NCBI GenBank assembly: GCA_002448235.1
Contig: DIXF01000010.1
Location: forward strand, 124,001-188,000
From: Syntrophaceae bacterium UBA6087
GTDB taxonomy: Bacteria; Desulfobacterota; Desulfomonilia; UBA1062
DNA length: 64,000 bases
Reading direction: 5' to 3'
Position numbers and translations under genes: made by a program
In this document: piece after piece, positions 33,432 through 41,893 of the stretch
How positions within the stretch are numbered: the stretch's first letter is position 1
Layout of the letters: the number at the start of each line of letters is the position of its first letter
The notes under the pieces: generated by a model
What the model was told of the DNA's origin: nothing
The model's input: only the letters and a program-made list of their open reading frames with translations
Databases searched by the model: none

Positions 33432-34177
33432 AATTCGAACACCTCCCCGCCTGTTATATATGCAACATTCGGGGGGAGTTCTGCAACTACTTCGTCAATG
33501 TGTTTGGGTTTGATATGGTAGGCAATGACACGAGTGGAAGGAGACACATGGCCTGTGATGCCCTTCTGAAGGAGCACGGGCGTGATGTGCCGCGTGAGTT
33601 CTGCAAGCTCGTTCATCCTGTTCGGAAACGACACCTCGATAAAAAATGCCTTGAGCCCGGCGCCCAGAGAGCCGGCCAGGTCAAAAAGCTCCTGGTTGTA
33701 CCCGGTATCGCCGCTTATGAGCACATAGCCGTCTTCTTCGGAGATGAGATAGCTTAAGGATCCGGGGATATGCTCGACCGGTATAGGCCTGATCATGATG
33801 CTGCCTGTTGAGAAGTCACTGCCAGGGACTTCTCTGAACTTGACGAATTCCTTGCGGTTGTTCAGCTTTTTTATCTCGGGCCAGATGATGCCGTTGAAGA
33901 TGTTCCCGTTCAGCGCGTCAATAGTGTCTCTGCTTCCCCAGACCGTTACGGGGTGAGACCGTTGCAGAAGCAGCGTATCCAGGACAAAAGGGAGCTCCTT
34001 TATATGATCGATGTGGGAATGGGTGATCAGGATATGCTTGATGCTGCGGATCCCGTCATCGGTCAGAACGGATGCTGCGGAGCCCGCATCGATGAGGATA
34101 TCTCCGTTGACCAGGATGCTCGTGGTATTGAATCCCCGCATCACTGATCCGCTGCAGCCAAGAATCTCGATTCTCAT
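33428..34177 (-). CDS. MBL-fold metallohydrolase (class II cyclic-nucleotide phosphodiesterase-like)
   Basis: A 249-residue metallo-beta-lactamase-fold protein. The metal motif is ITHSHIDHIKELPFVLD (H-x-H-x-D-H), with further ligands in PVEHIPGS, ISGDTGYN and GHVSPSTRV. The HIDHIKELPF-like sequence and its context recall yeast PDE1-type class II cyclic nucleotide phosphodiesterases, but the substrate could equally be another phosphodiester. It is the first gene of the accD operon and overlaps accD by 4 bp. Confidence 0.78.
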   Translation of the reverse strand: MRIEILGCSGSVMRGFNTTSILVNGDILIDAGSAASVLTDDGIRSIKHILITHSHIDHIKELPFVLDTLLLQRSHPVTVWGSRDTIDALNGNIFNGIIWPEIKKLNNRKEFVKFREVPGSDFSTGSIMIRPIPVEHIPGSLSYLISEEDGYVLISGDTGYNQELFDLAGSLGAGLKAFFIEVSFPNRMNELAELTRHITPVLLQKGITGHVSPSTRVIAYHIKPKHIDEVVAELPPNVAYITGGEVFEF

Positions 34178-34325
34178 GAATACCTCATGCCGTCAGGTGC
34201 ACCTTATACCCTGCAAATTATTTTATCTCATCGGTATCCGCAACTCGAAACTGTAGTTCTATGTTGTAGGCCGGGGCATATGCATGCAAGAGAGGTGACG
34301 AGGGGGAATTTTAAAGGCTCTTCGC

Positions 34326-35372
34326 TCACTTCATCTTTTTCGCTATCTTGCTGACCTGTTGCGATTTATTTCTGGGGCAGACGAGTATGGAATCTTCCGC
34401 CTCGACAACGACAAAGTCTTCCACTCCGATGAGCACGATCCTTTTACCCGTGGACCAGACAACGTTGTTCTTCGAGTCTTCAAGAAGGGCGTCGCCCTTG
34501 ATCGCGTTCCCGGATTCGTCGTTCGGGAGAATCTTTCCCAGCGCATCCCATGAGCCGATATCGTCCCAGCCGAATTCTGCAGGGATGACACCCGCTGCGT
34601 TCGTCTTTTCCATGATGCCGTAGTCAATGGAAACAGGCTCGACCGTTTCATAGAATTCACGGAGCTCTGCCTCCGTTATCTCACCGTGGACGCCCATGGA
34701 CATGAGCTGGCCGTACATCTTGGGCATATGCGCCTTGAAGGCGTTCAGTATTGCTTGGACCCGCCATATGAACATTCCGGCGTTCCAGAGAAAACCTTTG
34801 TCGATATACTCCTGTGCGGTTGCCGCGTCAGGCTTTTCCTTGAAAGTCAGGACATGGTGGAGCGAGAAATCGCCCTTATGATCGATGATGTTCCCGGGTG
34901 CGATATACCCGTATCCGGTCTCCGGGTGATCAGGGACCATGCCCAGGGTGATGAGGGTGTCCGGCCAGCTGCCAAGGGCGTTGATCCCGAAGGATATGGC
35001 CCCATGGAAGCCCGCTCCGCTTCCTATGAGGTGATCTGCAGGGAACACCGCCATGACGGCTTCAGGATCTTTTTTTGCGATATGGAGCGCCGCATAGGCG
35101 ACGCAGGGGGCGGTGTTCCTGCCAACGGGCTCCACCAGTATGTTCCCGGGAGGAAGCTCGGGCAGCTGTTCTTGAATCTTTCCTGCAATTTCTGCATTGG
35201 TCACGATATAAATGTTGCTGCTGCCCGTGATGCCGGCCAGCCGCTCGAACGTGCTCCGTAAAAGACTTCTGTCGGTACCGAACGAATGGAGCTGCTTGGG
35301 CATTCCGGGTTTGGAAACCGGCCAAAGCCTCTCTCCCTTCCCTCCTGCCATGATAACTGCATGAATTGCCAT
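34326..35372 (-). CDS. manC: Mannose-1-phosphate guanylyltransferase
   Basis: Makes GDP-mannose for polysaccharides from mannose 1-phosphate and GTP. The nucleotidyltransferase signature is IMAGGKGERLWPVSKPGMPK, followed by LVEPVGRNTAPCVAYAA, FPADHLIG, TFKEKPDAATAQEYI and LWNAGMFIW. At 348 residues it has only the transferase and its short beta-helix end (SKNNVVWSTGKRIVLIG), without the isomerase domain of bifunctional forms. It stands alone, divergent from the methyltransferase-like membrane protein. Confidence 0.9.
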   Translation of the reverse strand: MAIHAVIMAGGKGERLWPVSKPGMPKQLHSFGTDRSLLRSTFERLAGITGSSNIYIVTNAEIAGKIQEQLPELPPGNILVEPVGRNTAPCVAYAALHIAKKDPEAVMAVFPADHLIGSGAGFHGAISFGINALGSWPDTLITLGMVPDHPETGYGYIAPGNIIDHKGDFSLHHVLTFKEKPDAATAQEYIDKGFLWNAGMFIWRVQAILNAFKAHMPKMYGQLMSMGVHGEITEAELREFYETVEPVSIDYGIMEKTNAAGVIPAEFGWDDIGSWDALGKILPNDESGNAIKGDALLEDSKNNVVWSTGKRIVLIGVEDFVVVEAEDSILVCPRNKSQQVSKIAKKMK

Positions 35373-35503
35373 TGTTTCACCTCATAACGTGGATATCCAT
35401 ACTGATAGAACCTTTAGTACAATACTCAACGCCATAGAACAAATCAATTTTTCTAAAAACATTGACAGAAGGAACGCAAGTATTCTAGAAGCTACCAATC
35501 TCT

Positions 35504-36118
35504 ATGAGCCCGACAGAACATATTACACAAACATATCGAATAACGGCGACCCGTATCTTCGGGACATTGATCGTCTTTCTCGTATTGTTCTCCAGAACCT
35601 CCTGGAAGCTGGGCTTCGCTTCGTCCGTCATAATCGACTTAATCGCCTTTGCGTTTATCCTCATCGCGACGTTCGGCAGGCTCTGGGCACTGGCATACAT
35701 AAGCGGAAACAAGACGAGCAAGCTCATTATGGACGGTCCCTACTCCATGGTGAGAAATCCCCTGTACCTGTTCAGCCTCATCGGTGCGATCGGCATCGGC
35801 CTCGTGTCCGACAACGTTATTGTTCTCACCCTTATCGTGATCATGTTTGCCTTCTACTATCCGTTCGTGATCCGCGGTGAGGAGAAGCGCCTGCGCAAGA
35901 TCCACGGCAAAGACTTCGAGGAATACCGGCAGAACACGCCCATGTTCATCCCGAAGCCTTCGCTTTATCGTGAAGAGCCTCTTTACACCATCGACACGCG
36001 CCTGTTCCGGCGGGCATTCTTCAGCGTCATGTGGTTTCCTTTGATTTTCATGATCATGATCCTTATCGAACGCCTCCACGGATTCGCGCTTCTCCCGGTG
36101 CTGTTGACCATTCCATAG
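35504..36118 (+). CDS. Isoprenylcysteine carboxyl-methyltransferase-like membrane protein
   Basis: A 204-residue membrane protein with four to five hydrophobic helices. The C-terminal half has the SAM-binding signature of the ICMT/PEMT superfamily: DGPYSMVRNPLYL and EEKRLRKIHGKDFEEY. Bacterial members methylate carboxyl groups, phospholipids or other membrane-proximal substrates; which one is unknown. It precedes hemB by 78 bp on the same strand and may be cotranscribed, but no functional link is known. Confidence 0.75.
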   Translation: MSPTEHITQTYRITATRIFGTLIVFLVLFSRTSWKLGFASSVIIDLIAFAFILIATFGRLWALAYISGNKTSKLIMDGPYSMVRNPLYLFSLIGAIGIGLVSDNVIVLTLIVIMFAFYYPFVIRGEEKRLRKIHGKDFEEYRQNTPMFIPKPSLYREEPLYTIDTRLFRRAFFSVMWFPLIFMIMILIERLHGFALLPVLLTIP

Positions 36119-36196
36119 CTTGCATTGCCTGGAAACAGGTTATATATCTGATCATAAAAGGTGCGTAACGACATTCCTGTCGGAAGGGAGAACGAG

Positions 36197-37168
36197 ATGT
36201 TTCCAGAGCACAGACCCAGAAGACTCCGAAACAAGTCTGTTATCCGGAGGATGGTACGGGAGACCGCCCTGTCGGTTGACGATTTCATCTATCCCCTGTT
36301 CATCAAAGAGGGGAAGTCCCTCAAGGAGCCCATAAACGCCATGCCCGGACAGTTCCGGTTTTCACCGGACAAGCTTGCTTCGGAAGCGAAGCACATTGCC
36401 TCCCTCGGCATCCCTGCCGTCCTGCTGTTCGGCATCCCTCTGAAAAAGGACAACTTCGGCACCCAGGCCCATAAAAGCGACGGGGTGGTCCAGCAGGCGG
36501 TCAAGCGGATCAAGGATGCCGCGCCCGAGCTCCTCGTGATCACCGATGTCTGCCTGTGCGAGTATACGAGCCACGGCCACTGCGGGATGCTGAACCCCAA
36601 GGGCGAGGTGGAAAACGACGAGACGCTCGAAATCCTGGCAAAGGTGGCCTTGTCGCATGCCAAGGCAGGCGCCGACATGGTCGCGCCCTCCGACATGATG
36701 GACGGCCGCGTGGGCATCATCCGCGAAGCCCTTGACGAAGGGGGGTTCGAATACCTGCCGATCATGAGCTATTCGGTCAAGTACGCTTCTTCCTTTTACG
36801 GCCCGTTCCGCGAGGCCGCGGGATCCGCACCTTCCTTCGGAGACCGCAAAGGCTACCAGATGGACCCTGCAAACGTGCGGGAGGCCCTCAGGGAGGCCCG
36901 GCTCGATGTGGAAGAAGGCGCGGATATCCTCATGGTCAAGCCCGCCTTGCCGTACCTCGATGTAATCCGGAGCCTGGCCGACGAGTTCGACGAGCCCTTG
37001 TGCGCGTACCAGGTCTCGGGTGAATACGCGATGATCAAGGCCGCTGCCGCCATGGGCTGGCTGGACGAGAAGGCATGCATGATGGAGAGCCTGACCGCCA
37101 TCAAGAGGGCCGGAGCGGACATGATCATAACCTACTTCGCTCCGGAGATCGCAAAGGAGCTTCGATGA
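36197..37168 (+). CDS. hemB: Delta-aminolevulinic acid dehydratase (porphobilinogen synthase)
   Basis: Condenses two 5-aminolevulinates to porphobilinogen. It has the N-terminal RPRRLR..IRRMVRET and FIYPLFIKEG pattern, the cysteine-rich metal segment DVCLCEYTSHGHCG marking a zinc-dependent type, and the two active-site lysines in SYSVKYASSFYGP and LMVKPALPYLD. Start ATG 36197 follows GGAAGGGAG; a GTG at 36161 would add 12 residues. 323 residues is the normal length. The stop overlaps the start of ahbD (ATGA), so the haem genes form one operon. Confidence 0.95.
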   Translation: MFPEHRPRRLRNKSVIRRMVRETALSVDDFIYPLFIKEGKSLKEPINAMPGQFRFSPDKLASEAKHIASLGIPAVLLFGIPLKKDNFGTQAHKSDGVVQQAVKRIKDAAPELLVITDVCLCEYTSHGHCGMLNPKGEVENDETLEILAKVALSHAKAGADMVAPSDMMDGRVGIIREALDEGGFEYLPIMSYSVKYASSFYGPFREAAGSAPSFGDRKGYQMDPANVREALREARLDVEEGADILMVKPALPYLDVIRSLADEFDEPLCAYQVSGEYAMIKAAAAMGWLDEKACMMESLTAIKRAGADMIITYFAPEIAKELR

Positions 37169-38154
37169 GGGCACCGAGAGTTCTCGCCTGGGAGGCCACC
37201 TCCTCCTGCAATCTGGACTGCCTGCACTGCAGGGCCTCCGCAACCCGGGAACCGAAACCGGGCGAACTCACCACGGAAGAAGGATACTCGCTCCTTGAAG
37301 AAGTCGCGGCGGCGGGCACCAAGCTGCTCATCCTTTCGGGGGGAGAATCGCTGATGCGCTCCGATGTACTCGACCTTGCACGGTTCGGGACATCGAAGGG
37401 CCTGCGCATGACCCTTGCCACGAACGGTTCGCTGATCACGCCCGAGCTTGCTCAAGGGATGAAAGATGCAGGGATAGCAAGGGTTTCGGTAAGCCTGGAC
37501 GGCGTAACCGCAGACATGCACGACCGTTTCCGCGGCCGGGACGGGGCTTTCGAGCTCGCTCTGAAAGGCATCGAAACCCTCATCGGCCACTCCATCCCGG
37601 TCCAGGTAAACACGACGGTGGCAGCCATGAATGTCTCCCAGATGGACTCGTTCCCGGTGTTCCTCGAGGGGTTGAAGGTCATTGCCTGGCACGTGTTCTT
37701 CCTCGTTCCCACCGGCAGAGGGGTGGATCTCGAGCCGGCAAAGATAAAAGAGTATCAGACCATGCTGGACACCTTTTACCGCGTCCATAAAGCAGCACGG
37801 ATCGAGTGCAAGGCAACCTGCGCGCCGCAGTTCTACCGTCTCCTGGCCGAGAAAGGCGAACCAGTGCACACCAAGGGATGCCTTGCAGGGACGCATTTCG
37901 GCTTTGTCTCCTCCACAGGCGTTATCCAGCCCTGCGGATTCCTGCAGATCCCCTGCGGAAACATCCGCGAACACGGATTCAGCGCTGCGTGGGAGAGCTC
38001 GTCCACGCTGAACCTCCTCCGGGACGACGAGGCGATCAAAGGCAAGTGTGGGAAATGCGACTACAAATCCGTTTGCGGCGGATGCAGGGCACGGGCCTTT
38101 GAGGTTCGCTCCGACCTGCTCGAAACAGACCCCATATGCTGGTTCAAGGGATAG
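37165..38154 (+). CDS. ahbD: Radical SAM haem synthase AhbD
   Basis: A 329-residue radical SAM/SPASM protein. The SAM cluster is C15, C19, C22 (SCNLDCLHCRAS) and the second-cluster region is IQPCGFLQIPCGN, then GKCGKCDYKSVCGGCRARA. The opening VLAWEATSSCNL and the CLHCR form fit AhbD, which decarboxylates the propionates of Fe-coproporphyrin III to give haem b, rather than AhbC, which usually has a tyrosine after the last cysteine. Its overlap with hemB and the siroheme decarboxylase-like gene downstream strongly support a place in the alternative haem pathway. AhbC/NirJ-like function is the remaining alternative. Confidence 0.82.
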   Translation: MRAPRVLAWEATSSCNLDCLHCRASATREPKPGELTTEEGYSLLEEVAAAGTKLLILSGGESLMRSDVLDLARFGTSKGLRMTLATNGSLITPELAQGMKDAGIARVSVSLDGVTADMHDRFRGRDGAFELALKGIETLIGHSIPVQVNTTVAAMNVSQMDSFPVFLEGLKVIAWHVFFLVPTGRGVDLEPAKIKEYQTMLDTFYRVHKAARIECKATCAPQFYRLLAEKGEPVHTKGCLAGTHFGFVSSTGVIQPCGFLQIPCGNIREHGFSAAWESSSTLNLLRDDEAIKGKCGKCDYKSVCGGCRARAFEVRSDLLETDPICWFKG

Positions 38155-38159
38155 CGGCC

Positions 38160-38618
38160 ATGGACGCCGTCGACAAAAGCATCCTCACGCTCATCAGCGA
38201 CTCGATCCCCATTGAAGAGCAGCCCTTCAAGGACTTGGCCGAAAGGGTCGGGATTTCCGAAGACGAACTCCTCGAACGGATCGGGGCGCTGAAGGAAAAG
38301 GGCCTCATCAGAAGGATCGGAGCGGTCATAAATCCGAGGCGGCTCGGGTGGCATTCAACGCTGTGCGGCGTGCATATCGCGGAGGACAAAATTCCCGACT
38401 ACGCAGCGCTGGTCAATTCCTATCCCGAGGTGACACACAACTATCTGCGCACGGGCGAGCCGAACTGCTGGTTCACCCTGATCACCCCGGACGCCGGGAG
38501 ATCGAAAGAGATCATCTCGGAGATAGAAGCAGGGCTGGGCGTGAACGTGATCGACCTCCCCGCACGCCGCATCTTCAAGATAAAGGTGTCGTTCGATCTT
38601 GGTTCTTCCGAGGAATGA
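38160..38618 (+). CDS. Siroheme decarboxylase subunit (AhbA/AhbB, Lrp/AsnC-like)
   Basis: A 152-residue protein of the Lrp/AsnC-like family used in the alternative haem pathway to decarboxylate siroheme to 12,18-didecarboxysiroheme. The N-terminal winged helix reads FKDLAERVGISEDELLERIG, followed by the family-typical KGLIRRIGAVINPRRLGWHS, the VTHNYLRTGEPNCWFTL core and LPARRIFKIKV at the end. ATG 38160 was taken, 5 bp after the ahbD stop; a TTG/CTG frame runs further upstream. Usually AhbA and AhbB are encoded as a pair; only one subunit is here, so the other must lie elsewhere or the enzyme is a homomer. Confidence 0.85.
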   Translation: MDAVDKSILTLISDSIPIEEQPFKDLAERVGISEDELLERIGALKEKGLIRRIGAVINPRRLGWHSTLCGVHIAEDKIPDYAALVNSYPEVTHNYLRTGEPNCWFTLITPDAGRSKEIISEIEAGLGVNVIDLPARRIFKIKVSFDLGSSEE

Positions 38619-38649
38619 TCCCGGCGGACAAACGATCCCCTGCCTACCG

Positions 38650-39135
38650 CTATTTATTCTTCAGCAGCTTTGAGAAGATCCCTTTTTTGTCCCCTCCAGC
38701 CTTGCACAGCTCCTCTTCGTATCCGAGGGCGGAAAAGTAGATGACCCTGTCGAAAAAGAGAACGACCTTGTTGTTCAATTCCAACGCCTGGTAGCATTCA
38801 TACGTGGAATCGAAGAACTGTCTCTCGGTAACGAAGAGCCAGAGGTGCCTCTTTAAGAGCATGAAGGCGATTATCACTTCGCTTAAGGGGATACCCTCAT
38901 GGAACCGCCTTTTGCCGAGCTCGGTATAATATTTCTCGATATCTCCGGACTGCCTTTCCTTATTGAGCCATGAGATAAGCCTGCTGTACACGTCATATAT
39001 GCGTTCGCTCAAGATATCCACCTGAAGACTTCGATAGCACTTGGTCTCTTCACGGCTGAGCAGTTCCTTGCTTGATCTTCTCGTCAGTTCTTCCTGATTG
39101 TCCTCTATAAGCTTGACCAATTTGGAATAAATCAT
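38650..39135 (-). CDS. RsbRD N-terminal-domain-like protein
   Basis: A 161-residue all-helical protein matching the pattern of the RsbRD/RsbU N-terminal globin-like domain: a start with an NQEELTRRSSKELL helix, then LGKRRFHEGIPLSEVIIAFM, which carries the family-typical R-x-x-E-G-x-P-L-x-E, and a final helix with aromatic residues. Such domains sense signals and feed sigma-factor or kinase partners. No STAS or kinase domain is fused and no partner gene is nearby. It converges on the ahb operon, with 31 bp between the stops. Confidence 0.65.
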   Translation of the reverse strand: MIYSKLVKLIEDNQEELTRRSSKELLSREETKCYRSLQVDILSERIYDVYSRLISWLNKERQSGDIEKYYTELGKRRFHEGIPLSEVIIAFMLLKRHLWLFVTERQFFDSTYECYQALELNNKVVLFFDRVIYFSALGYEEELCKAGGDKKGIFSKLLKNK

Positions 39136-39285
39136 TCATCCTCCCCGTTGTAACGATACTTTACCGATGAGATATTCGTTAATCAGCACGTCAATGTATA
39201 AAAGACTATTATAATGAATATGCCGTTATATCACAACAGGAATATCGCATGAAATACCCCTGTTAGACATCCGGCCGCCTTCCCC

Positions 39286-39696
39286 TTACTTGTGGTAAGG
39301 CTCGTTGTTCAGGATGGTAAAGGCCCGGTATACCTGCTCCAGGAGCAGGATCCTGATTATCTGATGGCTGAAGGTCATGGGGGACAGAGAGATCTTCTTT
39401 CTGATGTGGCCTTCCAGCAGCTCATCGAACCCCGTGGGACCGCCTGTGTAGAAAAAAAGATTCTTCACCGAACCCAGCTGCTGCTGCCCGATGAACCGTG
39501 CGAATTCCTCCGATGTCATGCTCTCGCCGTCCGGGCTCAAGAGCACATGGATTCCTTCTCGGGTCTGGAGCTTCAGGGTTTTGGCCTCGATTACCTCCAC
39601 CGGCCCGTACCGGGAGATCCTTTTCCGGTACTCATTGACAAGCTCTTCGACAGGGCCTCGCTCGGTCTTCCCGGACAGGCAGAAGACCAGCTTCAC
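39286..39696 (-). CDS. rlmH: 23S rRNA (pseudouridine1915-N3)-methyltransferase RlmH
   Basis: A SPOUT methyltransferase that modifies pseudouridine 1915 in helix 69. The trefoil-knot end has FYTGGPTGFDE, LSPMTFSHQIIRILLLEQVY and the invariant terminal EPYHK. GTG 39696 was chosen: it overlaps the rsfS stop (GTGA) and gives the normal 136-residue length; an upstream in-frame ATG at 39723 lies inside rsfS. Last gene of the rplU operon. Confidence 0.93.
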   Translation of the reverse strand: MKLVFCLSGKTERGPVEELVNEYRKRISRYGPVEVIEAKTLKLQTREGIHVLLSPDGESMTSEEFARFIGQQQLGSVKNLFFYTGGPTGFDELLEGHIRKKISLSPMTFSHQIIRILLLEQVYRAFTILNNEPYHK

Positions 39697-40013
39697 CCCT
39701 TGACCCTCTCGGCATCGTACCACATGCCTTCGATATCGTAATACTTTCGCAATTCATCCTGAAGGATATGGATGACGACATCCACATAATCCAGAAGGAC
39801 CCACCGCCCGGTATCCAATCCTTCCACCCCGAACGGCTTCCCCACGGTTTCCATCACGTGTTCGGCCATCGCCCGGATCTGCCTGTCCGACATGCCGGTA
39901 GACACGATGATGTAATCGGTAAACGAGCAGCTTTTCCTCACGTCCAGGACAACGACATCCGTTGCCTTTTTCTCCTCCAGCGCTTCCGCCGCCATACTCC
40001 ACAAAGGTTTCAT
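39693..40013 (-). CDS. rsfS: Ribosomal silencing factor RsfS
   Basis: A 106-residue protein that binds L14 and blocks subunit joining when nutrients are short. Motifs typical of the family are DVVVLDVRKSCSFTDYIIV, STGMSDRQIRAMAEHV, WVLLDYVDVVIHIL and the end YYDIEGMWYDA. It starts directly after nadD and overlaps rlmH by 4 bp. Confidence 0.94.
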   Translation of the reverse strand: MKPLWSMAAEALEEKKATDVVVLDVRKSCSFTDYIIVSTGMSDRQIRAMAEHVMETVGKPFGVEGLDTGRWVLLDYVDVVIHILQDELRKYYDIEGMWYDAERVKG

Positions 40014-40643
40014 CTATTGATACATCCTTTCGTTCTTCATGAATTCATCAACTTTCTCAGGCACCAGGTATCTTACGGACCTTCCCCGCCTCAAGAGCTC
40101 ACGGATAAGAGACGACGAGATATCGAGCGGGGTGACCTCTATATATATTATCTCCTTCCCGGAGCCGTTCACATAGCCGTTCGCGGTTTTCGTAAAAGAA
40201 CCGGCCTGCTCTCCCAGTACCTCTGCAAGCTCCGGCCGCCGCGAATTCGGACGGGACATGACCACGAAATGGGCCAGGCCGAAGAGCTTCCCGGACTCAA
40301 ACCAGGTGGATATCTCATTGAAGGCATCCTGCCCCAGGATAAAGTACGGGGTAATGCCGTAGTCTGTGCGTATGTGCTCTATGGTCCTGATGGAGTAGGA
40401 ATTGCCTCCCTGGTCGACCTCGAAGGAGGAGAGCGTAAAGAAGGGATTGCTCTTTATGGCGATCCGTACGATTTCGAGGCGTTTCTCTGCTGCGGTTTCT
40501 CCGGCAAGCTGCTTATGCGGAGGGATATAAGAGGGAACGAAAACGACCTCATCAAGGGCCATACCCTGCCTGACCTCTTCGGCAGCCCTCAAGTGCCCGA
40601 AGTGGATGGGATTGAACGTTCCTCCGAAGATCCCGAGCCTCAT
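40014..40643 (-). CDS. nadD: Nicotinate-nucleotide adenylyltransferase
   Basis: Forms nicotinate adenine dinucleotide from NaMN and ATP, linking to the nadA/B/C genes at 45.8-49.3 kb. Residues 1-20 hold GIFGGTFNPIHFGHL with the (H/T)xGH site, followed by VPSYIPPHKQ, YFILGQDAF and the C-terminal DISSSLIRELLRRGRSVRYL, all characteristic. 209 residues is a normal length. It overlaps the proA stop by 4 bp and abuts rsfS. Confidence 0.95.
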   Translation of the reverse strand: MRLGIFGGTFNPIHFGHLRAAEEVRQGMALDEVVFVPSYIPPHKQLAGETAAEKRLEIVRIAIKSNPFFTLSSFEVDQGGNSYSIRTIEHIRTDYGITPYFILGQDAFNEISTWFESGKLFGLAHFVVMSRPNSRRPELAEVLGEQAGSFTKTANGYVNGSGKEIIYIEVTPLDISSSLIRELLRRGRSVRYLVPEKVDEFMKNERMYQ

Positions 40644-41893
40644 GTCCTGATCTGGCCGTCCCCGAAGCAGATGAATTTCCCTATGGTGAGGTCTTCTATG
40701 CCCATGGGCCCGTACGCATGGATTTTTGAAGTGCTGATGCCCACCTCCGCCCCCAGTCCGAATTCACCGCCGTCCGAAAAGCGCGTGCTTGCGTTGACGA
40801 TCACGGTGGAAGAGTCCACTCCTTTGAGGAACTCCATGGCCCGTGTGTAATTCTCCGTAATGATCGCCTCGGTATGGTCCGACCCGTACTGCTCGATATG
40901 GTCGATAGCTTCGGGCATGCCGGCCGTCACCTTTACCGCCAGGATGAGATCCAGGAACTCTTCATACCAGTCGTTTTCCGTAGCAGGGACAACGTCGCTC
41001 ACTATCTTGCGCGTTTTCTCGCACCCCCTGATCTCTACCCCGTGCTGCCGGAAGATTCCGATCATCTCCGGGAGGAACTTTTCCGCGATTGCCTCATCCA
41101 CGAGCAGGGTTTCCATGGCATTACAGACCCCGGGCCTCTGTGCCTTGGCGTTCAGGCATATCCTGTATGCTTTTTCCAGGTCGGCGTCTTTGTCCACGAA
41201 GATGTGGCAGACACCTTTATAGTGCTTTAAAACCGGTATCCGCGAATTCTCGGCCACGGTCCTGATCAGGCCCTCTCCTCCCCGGGGGATGACGAGGTCG
41301 ATATACTGCTCCAGGGTAAGCATCTCGAAGATCGCCTGCCTGTCCGTTACCGGGATCAGTCCGATCACGTCGGGATCGATGCCGATGTCTTTCAGGGACT
41401 GTCTCAGGACACCGGCGACTGCTCTGTTCGAGTGGATCGCTTCCGATCCGCCGCGCAGGACGACGGCGTTGCCCGACTTGAGGCATAAGCCCGCGGCGTC
41501 GGCCGTGACGTTGGGCCTTGACTCGTAGATGACGGCCACCACGCCGATGGGGATCTTCATCTTCCCTACCATGAGGCCGTTGGGTCTCCTGGTCATATCG
41601 GAGATCTTTCCCACCGGGTCCGGCAGGTCGGCGATCTCTTCCAGGGCCCGGGCCATGGCCTCGATGGTCCTGTCGTCCAGTGTGAGCCTGTCGATCATGG
41701 CCGGCGGCAGATTATTCTTGCGCGCCTGTGCAAGGTCCTTTTCGTTCTCCCCTTTCAGGATGCCTGAATTCTCCCGAAGACTCCCCGCCATACGCTTCAA
41801 CGCTTCGGCCTTGCGCACGCTGGAGAGGTTCATGAGAGATCTCGAAGCCCTCTTCGCGTTCTTCGCAATGCTCACGACCAGACTCTCGCTCAT
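40640..41893 (-). CDS. proA: Gamma-glutamyl phosphate reductase
   Basis: The second enzyme of proline synthesis, reducing glutamyl 5-phosphate to the semialdehyde with NADPH. It shows IPIGVVAVIYESRPNVTADA, LCLKSGNAVVLRGGSEA, GGEGLIRTVAENS, the catalytic-cysteine segment KAQRPGVCNAMETLLV and TRFSDGGEFGLGAEVGIST. 417 residues, complete. Its start overlaps proB by 4 bp. Confidence 0.96.
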   Translation of the reverse strand: MSESLVVSIAKNAKRASRSLMNLSSVRKAEALKRMAGSLRENSGILKGENEKDLAQARKNNLPPAMIDRLTLDDRTIEAMARALEEIADLPDPVGKISDMTRRPNGLMVGKMKIPIGVVAVIYESRPNVTADAAGLCLKSGNAVVLRGGSEAIHSNRAVAGVLRQSLKDIGIDPDVIGLIPVTDRQAIFEMLTLEQYIDLVIPRGGEGLIRTVAENSRIPVLKHYKGVCHIFVDKDADLEKAYRICLNAKAQRPGVCNAMETLLVDEAIAEKFLPEMIGIFRQHGVEIRGCEKTRKIVSDVVPATENDWYEEFLDLILAVKVTAGMPEAIDHIEQYGSDHTEAIITENYTRAMEFLKGVDSSTVIVNASTRFSDGGEFGLGAEVGISTSKIHAYGPMGIEDLTIGKFICFGDGQIRT

